Below, in pieces: positions 1-8,527 of a stretch of DNA of 34,953 bases (within the stretch, counting starts at the first letter, position 1; every line of letters begins with the position of its first letter). The DNA lies in NCBI GenBank assembly GCA_947175425.1, contig CAMWMR010000027.1, forward strand, positions 1 to 34,953. The letters are read 5' to 3'. The position numbers and the translations under genes are program-made. The notes under the pieces are model-generated. The model had not been told where the DNA came from. It saw nothing but the letters and a program-made list of their open reading frames with translations, and searched no databases. Origin of the DNA: an uncultured Porphyromonadaceae bacterium (GTDB lineage Bacteria > Bacteroidota > Bacteroidia > Bacteroidales > Muribaculaceae).

Positions 1-703
1 TTTTCAGAGCTTCCTTGCGGTCAACCTTTGAGTAGTCGCCTTGCATATACATTGGAGACATAATACGGTCGGTAGTTTCGAGACCTGTCGCTACAAAAGA
101 GAATCCGCCGTTGGCTTCGGCTTTAAGGATAAGTCCGGGCAGACCGTGTAACTTCCACGGACCGAATGACATTGGAATTTCCGGAGAAAACCAGGCTTTC
201 CAATGACGTCCGTGATAATCGCTTTCGGCCATTATACATTCATACCCGAGGACGGTTGCAGTGGAGTCCTCAACAATAGTCCATTGCATTTCGGAAAGCG
301 GTTCGGTATAAAATCCTTTATCCTCGCCGAATTTATTGTAATGAGTAAGGCAATCCTTCGCAAGATCGGTGAAAACATAGCTGTTGGTCGGCTTGGTAGG
401 GCCTTTTCTCATGTCAAACGAAACAGAGCCGTCGGGCTCAACGGTCATACACGCCTTTTTGATTATCTCCATGTATTGAGCCTTACCCTCGGACGTTGAC
501 TGGAGCGAATCAACCCAAAGACTGATGTCGTTGAAATACTTGGCTTCGGTAGGTGATGCCAAGAGAGACATCCTGCCTGTGTCGATTTTACCTTGTTTTG
601 TCGGGAAAGCTGAATCATAGCTGACAATAATTTCAGCCTTGTTTTGTGCCATTGCAGCAAAGGCAGCAAAGCATACGATGATTGATGTGGTTAGTCGGTT
701 CAT
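1..703 (-). CDS. GLPGLI family protein (3' end cut by window edge)
   Basis: A minus-strand reading frame stays open from an ATG at 703-701 to the window edge, giving 234 residues without a stop. The N-terminus is a Sec signal peptide (MNRLTTSIIVCFAAFAAMAQ) with likely cleavage after AMAQ. Residues 180-192 read FGPWKLHGLPGLI, which contains the motif that names the GLPGLI family, found in Bacteroidota and of unknown biochemical function. Its ATG overlaps the TGA of the upstream receptor gene (ATGA, 700-703), so the two are translationally coupled. Co-transcription with a TonB-type receptor suggests an envelope role, possibly periplasmic. The motif makes the family call secure; the function is unknown and the C-terminus lies outside the window. 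Confidence 0.9.
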   Translation of the reverse strand, partial: MNRLTTSIIVCFAAFAAMAQNKAEIIVSYDSAFPTKQGKIDTGRMSLLASPTEAKYFNDISLWVDSLQSTSEGKAQYMEIIKKACMTVEPDGSVSFDMRKGPTKPTNSYVFTDLAKDCLTHYNKFGEDKGFYTEPLSEMQWTIVEDSTATVLGYECIMAESDYHGRHWKAWFSPEIPMSFGPWKLHGLPGLILKAEANGGFSFVATGLETTDRIMSPMYMQGDYSKVDRKEALK

Positions 704-3282
704 TTTCTTAAGGATATTGTTATTAGCAGTTCGCGACCTCGCAGCCAACGTTGGCTTTCGAAGGAGGTAAGCTGATTGTATGTTGTGTAGTTGTATGTGC
801 GCTGATTCAGGATGTTGCTCAATGTGGCCGATAGTTCCAGTCGTTTATTTAGTTTGTATATTAGCTTTGTATCGAGCAGACCTACATTTTTGAATTGTCC
901 GGATGTGAGTTCGTTGCGGTAGTGTTCGCCGCTGATGTGCCATTCCCATTTGCGATGCGGCATGATGTTCAGCAGAAGCTCGTTTTCCATGTTTCCGAGC
1001 CACGAGGCGTATGTCCCGTTCATGGCAAGGCGGTTTGAGCCGAATTTGAAACGGTAATCGAAACTGAGCTTACTGAAGGGCGTACCGCTGATTTTGACAC
1101 CTGCCGACCATGATGTTCCTACTGAATTTACCGAATTATTTTCCGAAATGAGATGTGATTCATGACGACTGAACGAGCCGTTTACGTTTGCACTGCCTCG
1201 CATAAAATCGAGTGTCTTGCCAATGTTGCCGCTTGCAATGAACGTATTGCCGTCGCTTTTGGCCGAAGTATAGGAATATACCACATAGTCGCCGTAGAGC
1301 TGTTGTGCCAATGTGTAGGGATTCTGATTCCACGACTGCATTACCATAGCGTTGGCAAACAGTCCGCGGCGGGTATGCTTGTAAGACAGATTAGCCTGCA
1401 CATTCTGCGAAGTTGAATTATAGAAATCATCAACACCGCGACGGAACGAACGGTAATCCGTCATCAAATATCCGGGTTGTATAAGATTCAAATCCATAGG
1501 AGAACGCCCTACTCCGCCCTGCATACTCATTGAAAAGCGGTTGTTCGGTTTCCAGTTCATGGTGAGCGACGGGGAGAAATATCCCTCGCTGCGATTGGCA
1601 ATTGCCTTGTCGAATGTATAATGTGCAAAACTTACAGGCGCTTTGAGAGTAAAATTGACACGCTTCACCCAATACTCGAATTTAGGGCTTACATACACCG
1701 ATAAATAGTTAGTGTTGAGTACATTCGTCGTTGTTCCTGGTATTTCTTCAGGCATATCGGGCAGTTGTGTGTCGAGCGTGCGGAAATATCCTTTTACGCC
1801 ACCTTCAAGGCTGATTGTTATTCCTTTGACAGTGAAAGAGTAGGCCGCACTTTCATTGGTATAGAAGGCATGGTCCTTTATGCGCTGAGTCATTAACGCA
1901 TCATTCATTGTCACTGAAAGCGTTTGCGGCAGCGACTCCCATTCGTTTTTACTTACAATCGTGACAAGTTGATTTCCTTTAAAACGTTTTATTAATTTGA
2001 AATCATTGCCCACATAGTAGTCGGGAAGTGAGGCGTTCTGATTGTTTGGCAGTGAGCCGGTGACGCCGAGGCGCACATCATCCCAGTCGATATTGGTTTT
2101 CAGCGTGTTGTTAATGAACGCTGTCTTTTGGTTAAGCTCATAGATGAATTTGCCCGACAGGGAATGTGAGCGGTCAACACCGTTGCGGTCTTCGGTAACG
2201 ATGCGGTTGTCATCGTTGAGGAAGTAGGTCGTTATGTTTGCCGCCTGTGCAGCTATACGGTTAAACGAGTAGTCAATCTGCGCCTTGAACTCACCTCGTC
2301 CGAGTTTCCACAGGGCGTTGGTCGAGACAAGCGCCGAGCGGTTGAACAATGTGCGTTTCCGGCTTAGGTTAGGCACACCGGGGAGTGACACGCCTATATA
2401 TCGGCTCAGGTCGGTTCCACGGCGAGAAGCGAAAAAGTCGGTTGCCTGTGCCGACAGGTCTTCGCCGATGTTGTTAGTCTTGAATGTGGTTATGTTCTGG
2501 AAATTTGGCATTACTGCCATTGCAAACAGTTCACCGTCCCATATCGCACCGTCAGGTTCCCATGAATAGCCGCCTCCGGCGTCGCCGTGGAAACTCCACG
2601 TTGCCTTTGCCTTGTTTTTCAGTTTGAGGTTGATAGCCGCCTTGTCGGAGAATGATATTCCCGACAGCACCTGCATAGGCTGATGGTTCTCCATAACCTC
2701 GACCGCGCCCACATCCTCATGGCTTATGCCGTTGGTGGCGATGCCATATTTGCCGCCGAGCAGGTCGGACCCTTCGATATAGAATTTGTTGATGTCCTCG
2801 CCCTGATATTGTATCTTGCCGGAGCTTTCCACGTTGATTCCCGGCATACGTTTGAGCACATCGCCGATTGAACGATCCTGCTGTTGTGCAAAACTACCGA
2901 CATTATAGGTAATTGTATCTCCTTGCTCCCGTATGCGCTCAGCCTTGACTGTAACTTCCTTTAGAATCGTCTTTCCGGCTTCAAGCCTTACTGTCAGCGG
3001 AAAAGAAACGCTGTCGAGCGGGATGACTTGCTTTGCAAAACTCATCATGGACACCTCCAGGCGACACCCGTCTATCGACGGCAGCGATATTTCAAAGCTT
3101 CCGTCGCTTTTGGTAGTGGCGAACTTTTTGATTTTTCCGTCTGCCCCTTTCACAATTACCGAAGCTCCGGTAAGCGACTCATCTGTTGCATTATCTACCA
3201 CTTTTCCCGATATGCCAAGTTGCGCCATTGCGGCAATGGCTACAAAGAAACTCATTATTAATATAATAATTCGTGGCAGCAT
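700..3282 (-). CDS. TonB-dependent receptor-like outer membrane protein with CarboxypepD_reg domain
   Basis: An 860-residue outer-membrane protein. A signal peptide (about 1-21, ending AMAQ) is followed by a carboxypeptidase-regulatory-like beta-sandwich (about 23-105, GKVVDNATDESLTGASV), then a TonB plug (about 120-225, with RMPGINV, YIEGSDLLGGKYG and VEVMENHQPMQVLSG) and a long beta-barrel. This is the SusC-unrelated type of Bacteroidota receptor: no SusD gene adjoins it, and its partner is the GLPGLI gene, which overlaps its stop codon. The substrate cannot be predicted. The protein ends ISLRK rather than in an aromatic residue. The gene is divergent from sppA; a -7 box (TAATTTTG on the minus strand) lies at 3327-3320. 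It could alternatively be filed under the outer membrane beta-barrel families. Confidence 0.88.
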   Translation of the reverse strand: MLPRIIILIMSFFVAIAAMAQLGISGKVVDNATDESLTGASVIVKGADGKIKKFATTKSDGSFEISLPSIDGCRLEVSMMSFAKQVIPLDSVSFPLTVRLEAGKTILKEVTVKAERIREQGDTITYNVGSFAQQQDRSIGDVLKRMPGINVESSGKIQYQGEDINKFYIEGSDLLGGKYGIATNGISHEDVGAVEVMENHQPMQVLSGISFSDKAAINLKLKNKAKATWSFHGDAGGGYSWEPDGAIWDGELFAMAVMPNFQNITTFKTNNIGEDLSAQATDFFASRRGTDLSRYIGVSLPGVPNLSRKRTLFNRSALVSTNALWKLGRGEFKAQIDYSFNRIAAQAANITTYFLNDDNRIVTEDRNGVDRSHSLSGKFIYELNQKTAFINNTLKTNIDWDDVRLGVTGSLPNNQNASLPDYYVGNDFKLIKRFKGNQLVTIVSKNEWESLPQTLSVTMNDALMTQRIKDHAFYTNESAAYSFTVKGITISLEGGVKGYFRTLDTQLPDMPEEIPGTTTNVLNTNYLSVYVSPKFEYWVKRVNFTLKAPVSFAHYTFDKAIANRSEGYFSPSLTMNWKPNNRFSMSMQGGVGRSPMDLNLIQPGYLMTDYRSFRRGVDDFYNSTSQNVQANLSYKHTRRGLFANAMVMQSWNQNPYTLAQQLYGDYVVYSYTSAKSDGNTFIASGNIGKTLDFMRGSANVNGSFSRHESHLISENNSVNSVGTSWSAGVKISGTPFSKLSFDYRFKFGSNRLAMNGTYASWLGNMENELLLNIMPHRKWEWHISGEHYRNELTSGQFKNVGLLDTKLIYKLNKRLELSATLSNILNQRTYNYTTYNQLTSFESQRWLRGRELLITISLRK

Positions 3283-3319
3283 AATGTATGGAAATGATAG
3301 AAGTTCGTTAATTAGTCAA

Positions 3320-3327
3320 CAAAATTA
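3320..3327 (-). promoter_or_regulatory. putative -7 promoter element of the receptor operon
   Basis: The minus strand reads TAATTTTG, matching the Bacteroidota -7 consensus TAnnTTTG, 38 nt before the receptor ATG. I see no good -33 TTTG about 20 nt upstream, so the call rests on one box. The remaining 3328-3440 is A+T-rich spacer with nothing else recognisable. Confidence 0.4.
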
Positions 3328-3441
3328 GACTTTTGTTGCAATATATATGTTTAAATTATGCTAAATTTCCATTCGTTTAATATTAATTTTGAAAGTTACG
3401 AAAAGGGAGTGATGAAATAGCGGCATAATTTATGCAGAGAA

Positions 3442-3475
3442 TTTGCTTGTTTCTAAAAAATAATTGTTAATTTTG
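3442..3475 (+). promoter_or_regulatory. putative sppA operon promoter (-33/-7)
   Basis: TTTG at 3442-3445 and TAATTTTG at 3468-3475, separated by 22 nt, fit the Bacteroidota primary-sigma pattern. Transcription would start near 3481, giving a leader of about 85-90 nt before sppA. Confidence 0.6.
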
Positions 3476-3568
3476 CCTATTCAACGCAGAAATGCACTTC
3501 TGTTGAAAGAGCACTGCGCCGAGTCAACTATTTAAACAATTAACACTAAACAAGATAAATATCCACAC

Positions 3569-5326
3569 ATGCTAAAAAAATTCTTTATCTCAATGCTCGG
3601 CACAATGGCCGGACTGTGGATTTCAATAGCAATTCTTATATTCGGAGGCATTATAGCCCTTGGAGTGGCTTTAGGCTCCGGTGCATCTGAAACAACCGTC
3701 AAGCTTAAAAAGAATTCCATTCTTTATCTTGACCTTTCGGGAGCAATTGACGAACGTTATCAGCCTACCGACTTTTTACAGTTCATTCAAGCAAGCCAGT
3801 CCAAAGCACCCTCGTTGGAAGAAATGCTGAACTCCGTTCATCTTGCTGCAAAAGATAAAAACATAGAGGGAATATACATCCATTGCGCAGCTTCAAGCAT
3901 GGGTATCGCCTCTCGCGAAGAACTTATCGAGGCTCTTGAAAAATTCAAAAAGGCCGGCAAATGGATTTATGCTTATGCCGACGGATATACACAGGGCGAT
4001 TATCTTGTAGCCACCACAGCCGACAATCTTGTTCTGAACCCTATGGGTAACCTTGATATCCACGGAGTTGGCGGAACAACGCCGTTCTTCAAAGGACTTC
4101 TCGACAAGCTCGGAATAAAAATGCAAATTATAAAAGTGGGAACTTATAAAAGTGCCGTTGAGCCTTTTATACTTACCCAAATGAGTGAGCCGGCACGCCG
4201 ACAGATGCAGCAATACTGCGACACCTTGTGGAGCTACACCGCTCAGACAATTGCCGAAAACCGCAATATCCCGCTTGACTCGGTACGGTCTATGGCCTCG
4301 CAGCTCATTTCCACTCGCCCGGCCGAAAGCTATATTCAAAGCGGGCTGGTTGATTCGTTGTTCTATGAAAGAATGGTAAACGAAAATCTTGCCGTAATGT
4401 CAGGTCTTGATGCCGATAAAGATCCTCGTCTTATTTCTCCCTCCGACTATCTATCAGCTAAAGGAGAGAACGTAAGCGGACGACACATCGCCGTTCTCTA
4501 TGCTTTCGGTGATATTGTCGATGAAGGCAACGGAGGCATTGTAGGATCCAAAATGGTTGAGGAAATTATTGACCTTGCAAAGGATGACGATGTGGCCGGC
4601 ATGGTTCTGCGCGTGAATTCTCCCGGTGGCAGCGCCTTTGCCTCCGAACAGATATGGGAAGCTCTGCAGTTCTTTAAAAAGCAGGGCAAACCTTTATACG
4701 TTTCGATGGGTGACTATGCCGCTTCCGGCGGTTACTACATAAGCTGCGGAGCAGATCGCATTTTTGCCGACCGCACCACCATTACCGGTTCCATAGGCGT
4801 ATTCGGCATGATTCCCGATGCGTCGGGACTTGTAACCGACAAGCTCGGCGTAACGTTCTCTACCGTGGAAACCAATCCCAATGCTGCTCCTATTTCAACA
4901 ATGGAGGCAATGACTCCTGTGCAATACGAGGCAATGCAGCAACACGTAGAGCTTATTTACGACCTTTTTACCGGTCGTGTTGCGGCAGGCCGCGGGATGT
5001 CGGTTGAAGACGTCAAGAAAATTGCCGAAGGCCGCGTATGGGTAGGCTCCAACGCGCTCGAACTCGGGCTGGTAGATTCATTAGGTTCTCTGGAAACAAC
5101 AGTGGCTGCCCTCGCCGACGAGCTGGACATGAGCGCATCGGATGTAATTTCTTACCCCCGCTACGAAGAAAAACTGTGGGAGAAAATTCTGCGCGAGAAC
5201 AACGCTTTCGACGAACTTAAAACCGCCGGCTACGACTTGGAGACACTCCGTTACGTCCAACTGGTGAACAAACTTCGCAATGCCGCTACCGTGCAGGCAC
5301 GCATGGAAGAAATTACAATACAGTAA
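3569..5326 (+). CDS. sppA: signal peptide peptidase SppA, 67K type
   Basis: A 585-residue membrane-bound serine protease (family S49) that degrades cleaved signal peptides. One N-terminal membrane anchor (about 13-36) is followed by two tandem S49 domains, as in the long E. coli type, and the length is normal. The catalytic dyad is visible: the general-base lysine K194 in GTYKSAVEPF of the first domain, and the nucleophile S386 in DYAASGGYY of the second, with the GSIGVFG segment after it. It opens an apparent four-gene operon with lpxK (31-nt gap), the phosphorylase and thiL, and has its own promoter in the divergent region. Confidence 0.96.
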   Translation: MLKKFFISMLGTMAGLWISIAILIFGGIIALGVALGSGASETTVKLKKNSILYLDLSGAIDERYQPTDFLQFIQASQSKAPSLEEMLNSVHLAAKDKNIEGIYIHCAASSMGIASREELIEALEKFKKAGKWIYAYADGYTQGDYLVATTADNLVLNPMGNLDIHGVGGTTPFFKGLLDKLGIKMQIIKVGTYKSAVEPFILTQMSEPARRQMQQYCDTLWSYTAQTIAENRNIPLDSVRSMASQLISTRPAESYIQSGLVDSLFYERMVNENLAVMSGLDADKDPRLISPSDYLSAKGENVSGRHIAVLYAFGDIVDEGNGGIVGSKMVEEIIDLAKDDDVAGMVLRVNSPGGSAFASEQIWEALQFFKKQGKPLYVSMGDYAASGGYYISCGADRIFADRTTITGSIGVFGMIPDASGLVTDKLGVTFSTVETNPNAAPISTMEAMTPVQYEAMQQHVELIYDLFTGRVAAGRGMSVEDVKKIAEGRVWVGSNALELGLVDSLGSLETTVAALADELDMSASDVISYPRYEEKLWEKILRENNAFDELKTAGYDLETLRYVQLVNKLRNAATVQARMEEITIQ

Positions 5327-5357
5327 GCAATATTAAACCTCGCAAGCACCGCCTGCA

Positions 5358-6458
5358 ATGAAATCGAAAGGACTCGTTTCCAAGCTCCTGTTCCTCCCCT
5401 GCTCCAAAATTTACGGGGCAGCCACCTACATGCGCAACAAAATGTTCGATTGGAAGGTACTGAAGGAAGTGGAATTTGAAGTTCCCATAATTTCTGTGGG
5501 CAACCTTGCAGTTGGCGGGACCGGGAAAACTCCGCTTGTGGAATATATTGTAGAGGCATTCCGACGCACAAACAAAATTGCGGTTCTAAGCCGCGGATAC
5601 AAACGAAACACCCGCGGTTTTATAATTGCCGGCCGCAATTCCACACCACGAACCATAGGTGATGAATCATACCAGATTTACCAAAAGTTCAACGGCGAGG
5701 TAATTGTTGCCGTATGCGAGGATCGCGTGGCAGGTATAAAGGAACTGCTGCGCATTGAACCCGGCATAGAAATGATTATACTGGACGATGCCTTCCAGCA
5801 CCGCTATGTCAAGCCGGCGCTCTCCATACTTGTTTCGGAATATAACCGTCCCATTTACAGCGATGCAATGCTGCCCTACGGACGACTGCGCGAACCCAAG
5901 CGCGGCATAAACCGTGCCGATATGGTTATTGTGGGAAAATGCCCCGAACAACTGAAACCGCTCGACTACAGAATGGTTATAAAGAAATACGACCTTTTTC
6001 CCTCACAGCATCTGTTCTTTTCCCGTTTCAGCTATCAGCCGCTCGCGCCGGTATTCCCCGATGCGCCAACGGCAGTTCCGAGCTTGTACTGGCTCACTTC
6101 GGCCGATTCAGTACTCGCAGTTGCAGGCGTTGGAAATCCCAGGCCATTCCTTAAATATATAAAGGGATTTGCCGCCAAAGTGAAAGTTGATGTTTTTCCC
6201 GACCATCATCAGTTTACACGAAAAGACATAGAACACATTCTCAACCGCTTCAAGCAGCTCAAGGGATTGCACCGGCTAATTGTAACGACCGAAAAGGATG
6301 CCGTTCGCCTTGCCGCCAATCCTTATTTCCCGCACGAACTCAAACCTCACATCTTTTATCTGCCTGTAAAAGTTGAGTTCGACTACACTCCCGGCGGCCC
6401 CTCTATTGAGGACGCTATCAACAAAGCATTGCGCGACTGGCAAGCTGCCCGTCAGTAA
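5358..6458 (+). CDS. lpxK: tetraacyldisaccharide 4'-kinase LpxK
   Basis: A 366-residue inner-membrane-associated kinase that phosphorylates the 4' position of the lipid A disaccharide (tetraacyldisaccharide-1-phosphate to lipid IVA). The Walker A loop AVGGTGKT lies at residues 51-58, preceded by PIISVGNL and followed by LSRGYKRNTRG. The conserved LDDAFQHR segment is present, and the N-terminal hydrophobic patch (SKLLFLPCSKIYGAATYMRN) is usual for the family. Length is typical. It sits between sppA and the phosphorylase, an order common in Bacteroidales. It shows that this organism makes lipid A-based LPS or LOS. Confidence 0.97.
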   Translation: MKSKGLVSKLLFLPCSKIYGAATYMRNKMFDWKVLKEVEFEVPIISVGNLAVGGTGKTPLVEYIVEAFRRTNKIAVLSRGYKRNTRGFIIAGRNSTPRTIGDESYQIYQKFNGEVIVAVCEDRVAGIKELLRIEPGIEMIILDDAFQHRYVKPALSILVSEYNRPIYSDAMLPYGRLREPKRGINRADMVIVGKCPEQLKPLDYRMVIKKYDLFPSQHLFFSRFSYQPLAPVFPDAPTAVPSLYWLTSADSVLAVAGVGNPRPFLKYIKGFAAKVKVDVFPDHHQFTRKDIEHILNRFKQLKGLHRLIVTTEKDAVRLAANPYFPHELKPHIFYLPVKVEFDYTPGGPSIEDAINKALRDWQAARQ

Positions 6459-6523
6459 TTGCAAACTTTGTGCGCACACATACGTTTTAATTTATATCAT
6501 AACCTAACACACGACATATCCAA

Positions 6524-7336
6524 ATGCTCGAAAAAATTAAACAGACCGCCGACTATCTGCGCGAACGCGCCGGCGAAATGCCCAAACTGGCCATTATTCT
6601 CGGCACAGGCCTCGGCAACCTTGTAGACCACATCGAAGACAAACTTTTTATCCCTTACAGCGAAATTCCCAACTTCCCCGTATCGACAGTTCAGGGACAC
6701 AGCGGAAACCTCATTTTCGGTACCATGGGCGGAAAACGCGTAATGGCAATGCAGGGACGTTTCCACTACTACGAAGGATACGACATGAAAACCGTTACTT
6801 TCCCCGTTCGCGTTTTCAAGGCACTCGGTGTTGAAACTCTTTTCGTTTCCAACGCTGCCGGCGGTATGAACAAGGAATTTATGGTTGGCGATGTTATGGT
6901 TATTACCGACCATATCAACCTTTTCCCCGAAAATCCCCTCCGCGGTAAAAACTACGAGGAACTCGGTCCCCGCTTCCCCGCAATGACCGAACCCTACACT
7001 AAAGAACTCATTGCCCTTGCCGATAGCATCGCAACAGAAAAAGGCCTGCGCCTTATGCACGGTGTATATGTAGGCACAACAGGTCCCACGTTCGAAACTC
7101 CTGCCGAATACGAATATTTCCGTGTTATCGGCGGTGACGCTGTAGGCATGTCAACCGTTCCCGAAGTTATTGTTGCCCGCCACATGGACATGCGCGTGTT
7201 CGGCATATCCGTAATTACCGACCTCGGCGGAAAAGACATCACCGAAGTACCCTCTCACGAAGAAGTTCAAAAGGCTGCCATCAAGGCTCAGCCCACTGTA
7301 GAAGCCATTGTAAAAGCAATGGTAGAACGCTGCTAA
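6524..7336 (+). CDS. punA: purine nucleoside phosphorylase, trimeric (PNP/MTAP) type
   Basis: A 270-residue cytosolic enzyme for phosphorolysis of purine (deoxy)nucleosides in salvage. Family signatures are clear: LGTGLGNLVDHIED near the N-terminus (phosphate loop), GRFHYYEGY, VSNAAGGMN, TGPTFETPAEYEYF with the base-binding glutamate, and GGDAVGMSTVPEV. At the position where 6-oxopurine-specific enzymes carry asparagine (N243 of human PNP) this protein has aspartate, D233 in SVITDLGG, so specificity may include 6-aminopurines. It lies 65 nt after lpxK and 73 nt before thiL, with a hairpin in the latter gap. punA is the best symbol by family; the exact subfamily name is uncertain. Confidence 0.93.
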   Translation: MLEKIKQTADYLRERAGEMPKLAIILGTGLGNLVDHIEDKLFIPYSEIPNFPVSTVQGHSGNLIFGTMGGKRVMAMQGRFHYYEGYDMKTVTFPVRVFKALGVETLFVSNAAGGMNKEFMVGDVMVITDHINLFPENPLRGKNYEELGPRFPAMTEPYTKELIALADSIATEKGLRLMHGVYVGTTGPTFETPAEYEYFRVIGGDAVGMSTVPEVIVARHMDMRVFGISVITDLGGKDITEVPSHEEVQKAAIKAQPTVEAIVKAMVERC

Positions 7337-7355
7337 GTTATTTCCGTAACATAAC

Positions 7356-7386
7356 AGGTGTTGCAGGCACACGCTCTGCAACACCT
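7356..7386 (+). terminator. hairpin between PNP and thiL, possible terminator or attenuator
   Basis: A perfect 11-bp inverted repeat, AGGTGTTGCAG (7356-7366) and CTGCAACACCT (7376-7386), with a 9-nt loop. It is followed by TATAATTATAAG rather than a pure U-run, so termination may be partial. thiL starts 23 nt after the stem. Confidence 0.5.
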
Positions 7387-7409
7387 TATAATTATAAGTA
7401 TCCACAATT

Positions 7410-8450
7410 ATGTCCGAAAAACAGACAGAAATATCGACTCTCGGCGAATTCGGCCTTATAAAACATCTTACCGAAGGCCTCGAAAAAGTCAACGACTCGA
7501 CAGTATATGCCGTTGGCGATGATGCCGCCATTCTGAAATATCCCGCCGATACAGAGGTTCTCGTAACTACCGACCTCCTGCTGGAAAACGTTCATTTCGA
7601 CCTCACCTACATGCCGCTGAAGCATTTGGGATATAAAGCTGCGATTGTCAATTTCTCGGATATATATGCCATGAACGGCACGCCAAGACAAATAACCGTT
7701 TCGCTTGGCATCTCCCGCCGCTTCACTGTGGAGCACATGGAACAACTTTACGCCGGAATAAGGCTTGCATGCATGGAGTACGGTGTAGACATTATCGGCG
7801 GCGACACAACTTCGTCGCATCAGGGACTTGTCATTTCAATTACCTGTATTGGTGACGCTCCGGCCGGAACTGCCGTAAAACGCAGCGGAGCAAAGGATAC
7901 CGACCTTATATGCGTAAGCGGCGACCTCGGCGCGGCATATATGGGACTTCAGTTGCTGGAACGCGAAAAAGTTGCATCGGCCGGACAGAAAGATTTCATT
8001 CCCGATTTTGCAGGGAAAGAGTATCTTGTGGAACGTCAGCTAAAGCCCGAAGCCCGCAGAGATATTGTTGCCGAACTGCACCAAAAAGGAATCCAACCCA
8101 CCGCCATGATGGACGTGAGCGACGGACTATCGTCGGAACTCATGCACATTTGCTCGCAAAGCAATACCGGATGCCGTGTATACGAGGATCGCATTCCCAT
8201 CGACTATCAGACAGCCGTAATGGCCGAAGAAATTAACATGAATCTGGTAACGGCGGCTCTTAACGGCGGCGAAGACTATGAACTGCTCTTTACAGTTCCT
8301 CTCACCGACCACGATAAAGTGCAGGAAATGAAAGGCGTAAAAATAATAGGCTATATCACTAAACCCGAACTCGGATGTGCCCTCGTAACACGCGACGGAG
8401 GTGAAATACCCCTTAAAGCACAAGGGTGGAATCCGCTTAAAGAAGAATAA
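7410..8450 (+). CDS. thiL: thiamine-monophosphate kinase ThiL
   Basis: A 346-residue ATP-dependent enzyme converting thiamine phosphate to thiamine diphosphate, the last step of cofactor synthesis. Motifs in order: LGEFGLIKHL at the N-terminus, VGDDAAIL, VTTDLLLENVHFD, NFSDIYAMNG and DIIGGDTTSS (metal and nucleotide-binding acidic residues), then MMDVSDGLSSEL and LNGGEDYELLFTV. Length and motif spacing are typical. It ends the sppA-lpxK-PNP-thiL string and is followed by a separate promoter for nusB. No TPP riboswitch is seen upstream, so control of thiamine synthesis does not act here. Confidence 0.95.
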   Translation: MSEKQTEISTLGEFGLIKHLTEGLEKVNDSTVYAVGDDAAILKYPADTEVLVTTDLLLENVHFDLTYMPLKHLGYKAAIVNFSDIYAMNGTPRQITVSLGISRRFTVEHMEQLYAGIRLACMEYGVDIIGGDTTSSHQGLVISITCIGDAPAGTAVKRSGAKDTDLICVSGDLGAAYMGLQLLEREKVASAGQKDFIPDFAGKEYLVERQLKPEARRDIVAELHQKGIQPTAMMDVSDGLSSELMHICSQSNTGCRVYEDRIPIDYQTAVMAEEINMNLVTAALNGGEDYELLFTVPLTDHDKVQEMKGVKIIGYITKPELGCALVTRDGGEIPLKAQGWNPLKEE

Positions 8451-8461
8451 TTTTTAAACTC

Positions 8462-8495
8462 TTTGAGCAGAATTAAAAAAATGTCCGTATCTTTG
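8462..8495 (+). promoter_or_regulatory. promoter of the nusB-yajC-ybbR-coaE operon
   Basis: TTTG at 8462-8465 and TATCTTTG at 8488-8495, 22 nt apart, an excellent match to the Bacteroidota promoter. Expected start is near 8502, leaving a leader of about 26 nt before nusB. Confidence 0.75.
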
Positions 8496-8527
8496 CACCG
8501 CTTAAACAAACGATAGAACATTAAAAT

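Noticed and set aside
6497-7060. 187-codon open frame antisense to the purine nucleoside phosphorylase gene
   Set aside because: A shadow of a well-identified enzyme gene.
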